Source of the DNA: Chryseobacterium gleum
GTDB lineage: Bacteria; Bacteroidota; Bacteroidia; Flavobacteriales_F; PHOS-HE28
Assembly: GCA_945872795.1 (NCBI GenBank)
Contig: CAMCAZ010000014.1
Coordinates: forward strand, 1-64,000
Reading direction: 5' to 3'
DNA length: 64,000 bases
Position numbers and translations under genes: made by a program. Positions 58,416 through 64,000 of this stretch are shown here, piece after piece. Within the stretch, counting starts at the first letter, position 1. Each line of letters opens with the position of its first letter. The notes under the pieces are model-generated. The model saw only the letters and a list, made by a program, of their open reading frames with translations. It was not told the origin of the DNA and ran no database searches.

Positions 58416-61400
58416 TCAGTTCGCGGACCTGACAAGGGATAGCGCACAGCGGAGCACCTCGTCCAGCTCCACTTCATGGAACCCTGCTCCCGAGGGCGGA
58501 AGTACGGACACAAGCACCTGGTCCTCAGGCGTTACGGCCAAGGTCTCCGCCACGATGTACGGCGCATGCGTCCGGATGGCCTGGGCGAAGCGTGCATCCC
58601 CGTTGTCCAGGATGTGCAGCTGCACCCGGTCCGTGATCTCGAAACCGCTCTCCTTCCGCAGGGTCTGGATCCGGCTCACCAGCTCCCGGGCGATGCCTTC
58701 CTGGATCAGCGCGTCGTTGAGCGTGATGTCGAGGGCCACGGTCAACGGGCCATCCGCGGCCACGCTCAGTCCGGGGATGGTCTCGGCGCTGATCTCCACA
58801 TCATCGCGGAGCACTTCGACCTCCTGGCCCTCTACCGTGAGCTTCATCGCGCCCTTCGTTTCCAGCTCGGCGATCTGCGCCTGATCGAAGCCGTTCACGG
58901 CGGCCGCCACGCTCTTCATCAACTTGCCCATGCGGGCGCCGAGCTTCTTGAAATCGGGCTTGATCTTCTTGGTGAGCTGGCTCTCGCTGGCATCGAGGAT
59001 CACCAGCTCCTTCACGTTCACCTCGCTCAACACCAGGTCGCGGATGGCCTCCAGGCGGTTGCGCATGGTGGCATCGGTCACCGGCACCATCATCTGCTGC
59101 AGGGGCTGGCGCACACGGTGCCCCTCCTTCTTGCGGATGCTGAGCACGAGCGAGGTCAGCTTCTGGGCTAGTGCCGTGCGTGCTTCCAGTTCGGCGTCGA
59201 TGAGCGCTTCGTTGTGCTTCGGCCAGTTGCTCAGGTGCACGCTGCTGCCCGTGAGGTCACGATAGAGACGATCGGTGAAGAAGGGCGCGATCGGGGCGCT
59301 CAACATCGCCACCACTTCGAGGCAGCGCTGCAGTGTTTGGAACGCTGCGTTCTTGTCAGCACCGAGCTCCCCCTTCCAGAAACGACGGCGGTTCAGGCGC
59401 ACATACCAGTTGCTCAGGTCTTCCACCACGAAGTCCTGGATGGCGCGGGCCGCGATGGTGGGCTCGTAATCGGCGTAGTTCGCGTCGGCCAGTTTCATCA
59501 CGCTGTTGAGGCGTGAGAGGATCCACCGGTCCGATTCGGTCAACGTGGCTTCACCATTCCCATCGAAGCCATCGATGTTGGCGTAGAGCGCGAAGAAGTT
59601 GTAGGTGTTGAAGAGCGCGCGGAAGAACTTGCGCTGCACCTCGGTGATGCCCTCCGCATCGAACTTCAGGTTGTCCCAGGGCGAAGCGTTGCTGATCATG
59701 TACCAGCGCACCGCATCGGCTCCGTAGGCGTCCAGCGTCTTGAAGGGGTCCACGGCGTTGCCGAGGCGCTTGCTCATCTTCTGGCCCACCTTGTCCAGCA
59801 CCAGGCCATTGCTCACCACGGCCTTGTAGGCGACGGAATCCTGCGTGAGCGTGGCGATCGCGTGCAAGGTGTAGAACCAACCGCGGGTCTGGTCCACGCC
59901 TTCCGCGATGAAGTCGGCCGGGAAGGTCTCCTTGAACGTGGACGCGTTCTCGAAGGGATAGTGCCACTGCGCGTAAGGCATCGCACCGCTGTCGAACCAC
60001 ACGTCGATCAGATCGGTCTCGCGCTTCATCACCTTGCCACCGGGGCTCACCAGCACGATGTTGTCCGCGTACGGACGGTGCAGGTCGACGCGGTCGTAGT
60101 TCGCATCGCTCATGTCCGCAGGGTCGAACGAGGCATAGGGGTCGGCGGTCATCACACCGGCCTTCACGGCGCGGGCGATCTCCTCCTTCAGTTGCTGCAA
60201 TGAACCGATGCAGAGCTCTTCATCACCGTCCTCGGTGCGCCAGATCGGGAGCGGGATGCCCCAGTAGCGCGAACGCGAGAGGTTCCAGTCCTGAAGGTTC
60301 TCCAGCCAGTTACCGAAGCGGCCCGTGCCGGTGCTTTCGGGCTTCCAGTTGATGGTCTTGTTCAACGCGATCAGGCGGTCCTTCTTCGCGGTGACGCGCA
60401 CGAACCAGCTGTCGAGCGGGTAGTACAGGATCGGCTTGTCGGTACGCCAGCAGTGCGGGTAGTTGTGCTCGTACTTCTCCACCTTGAAGGCGCGGCCCTC
60501 GGTCTTCAGTTTGATGGAGATGCGCTCATCCACACTGAGGTACTTGTCGCGGCCCTGCTTCGTCGCTTCGGCGGCACGTTCCTCGTCGCTGTAGTATTCC
60601 GCTTTCACGTACTCGCCTGCGAACTCACCCACCTCTTTCGTGAAACGCCCTTGCAGGTCCACGAGGGTGAGCGTGCCGATGCCCTGCTGCCGCGCCACGC
60701 GCATGTCGTCCGCGCCGAAACTGGGTGCCGTATGCACCACGCCGGTGCCGTCCTCCGTGGTCACGAAGTCGCCGCCGATCACCTTGAAGGCATCTCCACC
60801 TTCCGGCGTGGCGTAGGGTAGGAGCTGCTCATAGCGGACGCCTTCCAGCTGGTGGCCGTAGAACTCACCATCGATCGTCCAGGGGATGTTCTTCCCGTCC
60901 TTCTTGTAATCCTCGAAGGAACCGTTCTCGTTCTTCTCGTTGAAGTAGGCGCCCAGCCGCGACTTCGCGAGCACCATGGTCTGTGGCTCGTGCGTGTAGG
61001 GATTGAAGGTCTTCACCCGCACGTAGTCCAGCTTGGGTCCCACCGTGAGCGCACAGTTGCTCGGCAATGTCCACGGCGTGGTCGTCCATGCGAGGATGAA
61101 TACATCGCCGAACGCATCCTTGAACAGGAACGCCGATGCGTGATCGGACTTCACCTTGAACATCGCCACCACGCTGGTGTCCTTCACCGGCTTGTAGGTG
61201 CCGGGCTGGTTCAACTCGTGCGAGGAAAGCCCGGTACCCGCGGCGGGGGAGTAGGGCTGAATGGTGTAGCCCTTGTAGAGCAGTTGGTCATCGTAGAGCT
61301 TCTTCAGCAGGTGCCACACGCTCTCGATGTACTTGGTGTGGTAGGTGACGTACGGATGCTCCAGGTCCAGCCAGAAGCCGATGCGCCGCGTCATGTCGTT

Positions 61401-61799
61401 CCACACATCGGTGTAACGCATCACGGCCTTCTTGCACGCCGCGTTATAGTCCTCGATGCTGATCTTCTTCCCGATGTCCTCCTTGGTGATGCCGAGCTCC
61501 TTCTCTACTCCCAGCTCGATGGGCAGGCCGTGCGTATCCCAGCCGGCCTTGCGGTCCACGCGGTGGCCCTTCTGCGTCTGGTAGCGGCAGAAGATGTCCT
61601 TGATGGCACGGGCCATCACGTGGTGGATGCCGGGCAATCCGTTGGCGCTCGGTGGACCTTCGTAGAACACGAAGGGCGGCGCATCCTTGCGCAATTCGAG
61701 GCTTTGTGCGAAGGTGCCTTCCGCCTCCCATTGGTTCAATACCTCCTCGGCGACCTTGGGCAGGTCGAGTTCATCATACTGCGGGAAACGCTTGTCCAT
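58416..61799 (-). CDS. ileS: Isoleucine--tRNA ligase
   Basis: A class I synthetase of 1127 residues that charges tRNA-Ile and edits Val-tRNA. It has the HIGH-type signature GPPSANGLPGIHH near residue 50, an inserted editing domain (about residues 200-400), the KMSKS-type loop GQKMSKRLGNAV and a C-terminal anticodon-binding region. Length and motif spacing fit the family. It is followed by the DksA-like and lspA genes, a common Bacteroidota order. The TATCTTTG box lies 20 nt upstream of its ATG. Confidence 0.97.
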   Translation of the reverse strand: MDKRFPQYDELDLPKVAEEVLNQWEAEGTFAQSLELRKDAPPFVFYEGPPSANGLPGIHHVMARAIKDIFCRYQTQKGHRVDRKAGWDTHGLPIELGVEKELGITKEDIGKKISIEDYNAACKKAVMRYTDVWNDMTRRIGFWLDLEHPYVTYHTKYIESVWHLLKKLYDDQLLYKGYTIQPYSPAAGTGLSSHELNQPGTYKPVKDTSVVAMFKVKSDHASAFLFKDAFGDVFILAWTTTPWTLPSNCALTVGPKLDYVRVKTFNPYTHEPQTMVLAKSRLGAYFNEKNENGSFEDYKKDGKNIPWTIDGEFYGHQLEGVRYEQLLPYATPEGGDAFKVIGGDFVTTEDGTGVVHTAPSFGADDMRVARQQGIGTLTLVDLQGRFTKEVGEFAGEYVKAEYYSDEERAAEATKQGRDKYLSVDERISIKLKTEGRAFKVEKYEHNYPHCWRTDKPILYYPLDSWFVRVTAKKDRLIALNKTINWKPESTGTGRFGNWLENLQDWNLSRSRYWGIPLPIWRTEDGDEELCIGSLQQLKEEIARAVKAGVMTADPYASFDPADMSDANYDRVDLHRPYADNIVLVSPGGKVMKRETDLIDVWFDSGAMPYAQWHYPFENASTFKETFPADFIAEGVDQTRGWFYTLHAIATLTQDSVAYKAVVSNGLVLDKVGQKMSKRLGNAVDPFKTLDAYGADAVRWYMISNASPWDNLKFDAEGITEVQRKFFRALFNTYNFFALYANIDGFDGNGEATLTESDRWILSRLNSVMKLADANYADYEPTIAARAIQDFVVEDLSNWYVRLNRRRFWKGELGADKNAAFQTLQRCLEVVAMLSAPIAPFFTDRLYRDLTGSSVHLSNWPKHNEALIDAELEARTALAQKLTSLVLSIRKKEGHRVRQPLQQMMVPVTDATMRNRLEAIRDLVLSEVNVKELVILDASESQLTKKIKPDFKKLGARMGKLMKSVAAAVNGFDQAQIAELETKGAMKLTVEGQEVEVLRDDVEISAETIPGLSVAADGPLTVALDITLNDALIQEGIARELVSRIQTLRKESGFEITDRVQLHILDNGDARFAQAIRTHAPYIVAETLAVTPEDQVLVSVLPPSGAGFHEVELDEVLRCALSLVRSAN

Positions 61800-61819
61800 C
61801 AGGGCTTTCTACGGGGCGG

Positions 61820-61827
61820 CAAAGATA
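61820..61827 (-). promoter_or_regulatory. -7 promoter box, ileS
   Basis: The minus strand reads TATCTTTG, 20 nt before the ATG. Confidence 0.55.
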
Positions 61828-61858
61828 ACCGCTCCCGCCGACCCGGAAGGGTCGTGCT

Positions 61859-62635
61859 TCACCCCCGGAAGCGCACCATCACGGTGTTCCCCTTCTCCTC
61901 ACGCCGCGTCTCCAGCTGGTCCTTCAGGGCGTTCACCATGGAGGAGAGCGAGGCGTGGCCGTAGCTGCGTGGGTCGAAGCCCGGGTCCAGGCGGCGCAGG
62001 GCCTGGCCGATGAGGCTCAGCGAGGCTTCCTCCTCCTCGCCCTTGGCGATCACGAAGGCCTTCCGCAGTTTGCGCATCAGGTCGCCGTTCGCGGAGAGTT
62101 TGCTCGCTGTTGCCTTGGCCGGAGCGGTGTCGCGTTTGGCCCCTGTCTTTGCAACGGGAGCGGTAGAGGTACGCGGCGCGACCACGGGTTCCTGCACATC
62201 CAGGTTCTCCACGTAGATGAACCGGTCGCAGGCCTTCACAAAGGCGTCCGGGGTCTTTTTCTCGCCCACCCCCATCACGAAGTGGCCGCTCTCGCGCAAG
62301 CGGGTGGCAAGCCGCGTGTAGTCGCTGTCGCTGCTCACGATGCAGAACGCATCCACCAGTTCGCCGTGCAGGATGTCCATGGCGTCGATGATCAGCGCGC
62401 TGTCCGTGCTGTTCTTCCCCTTGGTGTAGGCGAATTGCTGCACGGGCTGGATGGCGTTGCTGTTCAGCAGGTCCTTCCAGCCGCTCATGCCCGTGGTGGT
62501 CCAGTCGCCGTAGATGCGGCGGATGGTGATGGTGCCGGTCTTGCTCACCTCTTCGAGAATGGCACGCAACCGTTTCGGTGCCGCGTTATCGCCATCGATC
62601 AGCAGTGCGATCGTGGTGTCGTTGATCTTCTTCAT
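61859..62635 (-). CDS. NYN-domain protein with OST-HTH/LOTUS-like C-terminus
   Basis: A 258-residue protein. The NYN (LabA/DUF88-like) ribonuclease-type domain covers about residues 8-150: TIALLIDGDNAAPKRLRAIL, YTKGKNSTDSALIIDAMDIL and VDAFCIVSSDSDYTRLATRLRE carry the acidic metal-binding residues. After a charged linker (residues ~150-185) the end (NGDLMRKLRKAFVIA, SLSLIGQALRRLDPGFDPRSYGHASLSSMVNAL) is an OST-HTH/LOTUS domain, which often binds RNA or G-quadruplexes. The combination suggests RNA processing or a defence-related role, but the context is housekeeping. TATCTTGG lies 7 nt before the ATG. Confidence 0.88.
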   Translation of the reverse strand: MKKINDTTIALLIDGDNAAPKRLRAILEEVSKTGTITIRRIYGDWTTTGMSGWKDLLNSNAIQPVQQFAYTKGKNSTDSALIIDAMDILHGELVDAFCIVSSDSDYTRLATRLRESGHFVMGVGEKKTPDAFVKACDRFIYVENLDVQEPVVAPRTSTAPVAKTGAKRDTAPAKATASKLSANGDLMRKLRKAFVIAKGEEEEASLSLIGQALRRLDPGFDPRSYGHASLSSMVNALKDQLETRREEKGNTVMVRFRG

Positions 62636-62642
62636 TCGACCA

Positions 62643-62650
62643 CCAAGATA
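62643..62650 (-). promoter_or_regulatory. -7 promoter box, NYN gene
   Basis: The minus strand reads TATCTTGG, 7 nt before the ATG at 62635. Confidence 0.5.
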
Positions 62651-62755
62651 GGCGCGCCCTCCGCGCTACATGGTCCCCTTCATCATCCTGACCATTGGAT
62701 CCATTTTGTGCATGCCGACATTATTTCAGCCGGTCTCTCCCCGTTGCATCAAGCA

Positions 62756-64000
62756 TCAGCGCAAAGGCTGAGCCACGAAGCGCGTTCCATCCCAGATCAC
62801 GATCCGGTCTGCCGGTCGGATGTACAGCGTATCCAAATGGTCCTCGAAGGCCAGAGCGGGGAGTTGATCCGCGGTGCGGAGGCCTCGCAGCAGGGTATCC
62901 GCCCGCGAGATCCCCGTGGTGTCCTTCCCGGCAAAGATCAGCGCCTGCAAATAGCCATGCCGCAGGATGTAGGCGCCGCGATGATCACCGGGCAGACCCA
63001 TCACGAAGACCCGCTCACCGCTTGCAGCATCGGGTGTCTGTTCAACGATGCGCTCCAGGGTGGCCGATGCCGTGCGCCAATGGCCTTGTCCGCTCCACAG
63101 GCCGATGCCTTCCAGAACGATCAGCGCGATGGTGAGCAAAATTCGTGTGCGCCCGGTGGTCAGGGTCACCAGCAGCAGGGCGATCGCCAAGCAGAGATAG
63201 GCGGAGGGCAGGTAGAGGAAGCGGTCGCTCTCACTGGTGCGTGTGCTCACACCGCCCACCACGGCGATGACGGAGGCCACCGCGGTCATCAGTAGCAATG
63301 CGCCCAGCAGGTGCCCGTGGACGGGGCCTTTGCGCGATCGGCGCCACCAGAGAAAGCCCAGGGCGATCAACAGGACGGCCAGCAGCACCATGCGCAGCGT
63401 CTGGGCCTGAACAACGGGTTCGGGTGGAAGAAAGAGGCGACCGGCCACCTTCAACGCGCTGCCGAGGTAGTCCGCACCATCGCGTTGGAAAAAGGCCGAT
63501 CCGTAGGTGTTGGCCACCGCGCCGGATGCCCATGAACGCAAGGCCAGGTTCAATCCCACGACCATTGATGCGCTGATGATCATGGGCAACCACTCCCGCG
63601 GGTGCCTCGGTTCCAGGACGAGCCAGACGATGAGCAGCAACCCCGGGATGAGCAGGGCATGCTCGTAGCAGAGGGCGCCCAGGAAGGTCCATAGAGCCAC
63701 CTGCACACTGCGTTGCCACACCGGGGCTGTGCCCAGGGCGGTCCACGTGGCGAGCAGCACGAAGCTGCTGGCCATGGCCGTGCTGCGCCCCACGACCCAC
63801 ACTTGCGGCTCCAAGTGGAAGGGATAAATGACATAGAGCATGCCCGCGAGCAAGGCCCAGACCGGGCTTTCGGGAAGAAGCGTGCGCTCGGCCATGCGCC
63901 GTGCCAGTAGCATCACCAACCAGGCGTTGAAGCCCAGCACCAGCACATTGACCGCCCTGAACACCCAAGGCGTGGGTCCAACGATCCGATAGGTTAGCCA
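62756..64000 (-). CDS. Polytopic membrane protein, 5' end off the window
   Basis: The frame is open through the right edge (WLTYRIVGPTPWVFRAVN), so the start is outside the window and the track's GTG start at 63964 is not real. At least 414 residues are visible, with about nine spans. MLYVIYPFHLEPQVWVVGRST suggests a conserved periplasmic loop. DRFLYLPSAYLCLAIALLLV near the end fits GT-C or O-antigen ligase-like membrane enzymes. The last ~100 residues are soluble. No definite function can be given. The NYN gene follows downstream. Confidence 0.6.
   Translation of the reverse strand, partial: WLTYRIVGPTPWVFRAVNVLVLGFNAWLVMLLARRMAERTLLPESPVWALLAGMLYVIYPFHLEPQVWVVGRSTAMASSFVLLATWTALGTAPVWQRSVQVALWTFLGALCYEHALLIPGLLLIVWLVLEPRHPREWLPMIISASMVVGLNLALRSWASGAVANTYGSAFFQRDGADYLGSALKVAGRLFLPPEPVVQAQTLRMVLLAVLLIALGFLWWRRSRKGPVHGHLLGALLLMTAVASVIAVVGGVSTRTSESDRFLYLPSAYLCLAIALLLVTLTTGRTRILLTIALIVLEGIGLWSGQGHWRTASATLERIVEQTPDAASGERVFVMGLPGDHRGAYILRHGYLQALIFAGKDTTGISRADTLLRGLRTADQLPALAFEDHLDTLYIRPADRIVIWDGTRFVAQPLR

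Overview
The window reads as chromosomal DNA of a high-GC member of the Bacteroidota, most likely Flavobacteriales. The support is a GldH gliding lipoprotein, a protein with a type IX secretion (T9SS)-like C-terminal domain, an IPExxxVDY-type gene next to pyruvate kinase, the ileS / DksA-like / lspA order, Bacteroidota-type PheS and RicT N-termini, and a recurring TAnnTTTG-like -7 promoter box (here often TATCTTYG or TAnnTTCG) just upstream of starts. The low-AT composition and wide use of GTG/TTG starts are notable for this phylum; species-level placement is not attempted. No rRNA, tRNA, CRISPR array, insertion sequence or phage gene was recognised.

Layout. 1-6.5 kb: end of an upstream gene, IPExxxVDY-type gene, pyk, then a leftward operon (cyclophilin, pheS, FAD reductase), a small lipoprotein, a conserved hypothetical and a CvpA-type membrane protein. 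6.7-16.6 kb: a GT-C-like membrane protein, a cold-shock protein, pgk, the DNA polymerase III delta' subunit, ricT with a long Arg/Gly/Pro tail, gldH, PBP1A with a Cys/His-rich insert, and scoA. 16.6-29.3 kb: an accessory island of large GT-C-like membrane proteins, a DPM1-like GT2, a GH16-fold lipoprotein, a beta-sandwich membrane-anchored protein and an SGNH-like protein. The island starts inside the scoA/scoB operon and consists of two convergent blocks. 29.5-41.7 kb: housekeeping genes (exonuclease, serine hydrolase, lipB, sugar-phosphate isomerase, lysS, GNAT, HEAT-cyclophilin fusion lipoprotein, M28 peptidase with PDZ, gpsA). 41.7-55.4 kb: a T9SS-type secreted protein, aldehyde dehydrogenase, GT2, uvrC, lpxD, and two very large exported proteins (a beta-propeller/dihaem cytochrome protein with Asp-rich repeats, and a lamin-tail protein). 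55.5-64 kb: asd, lspA, a DksA-like protein with a histone-H1-like tail, ileS, a NYN/OST-HTH protein and a truncated membrane protein running off the right edge.

How the genes fit together. Much of the window serves the cell envelope: lipid A (LpxD), peptidoglycan (PBP1A), lipoprotein maturation (LspA), gliding/secretion (GldH) and exported proteins. The 16.6-29.3 kb island looks like a surface-glycan or protein-glycosylation locus. Its GT2 would make a polyprenyl-phosphate sugar, its GT-C proteins could use such donors, and its exported beta-sandwich, GH16-like and SGNH-like proteins would bind or modify the product; this is inference.

Non-coding structure is rich. The most striking item is a 154-bp near-complete palindrome (43401-43554) directly after the aldehyde dehydrogenase stop codon. 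Others are a spacer with inverted ~30-bp repeats before lpxD, a 31-bp dispersed repeat present twice, several perfect hairpins and palindromes, one good bidirectional terminator after lpxD, and a set of -7 boxes only 4-8 nt from start codons, which suggests short-leader or leaderless transcripts.
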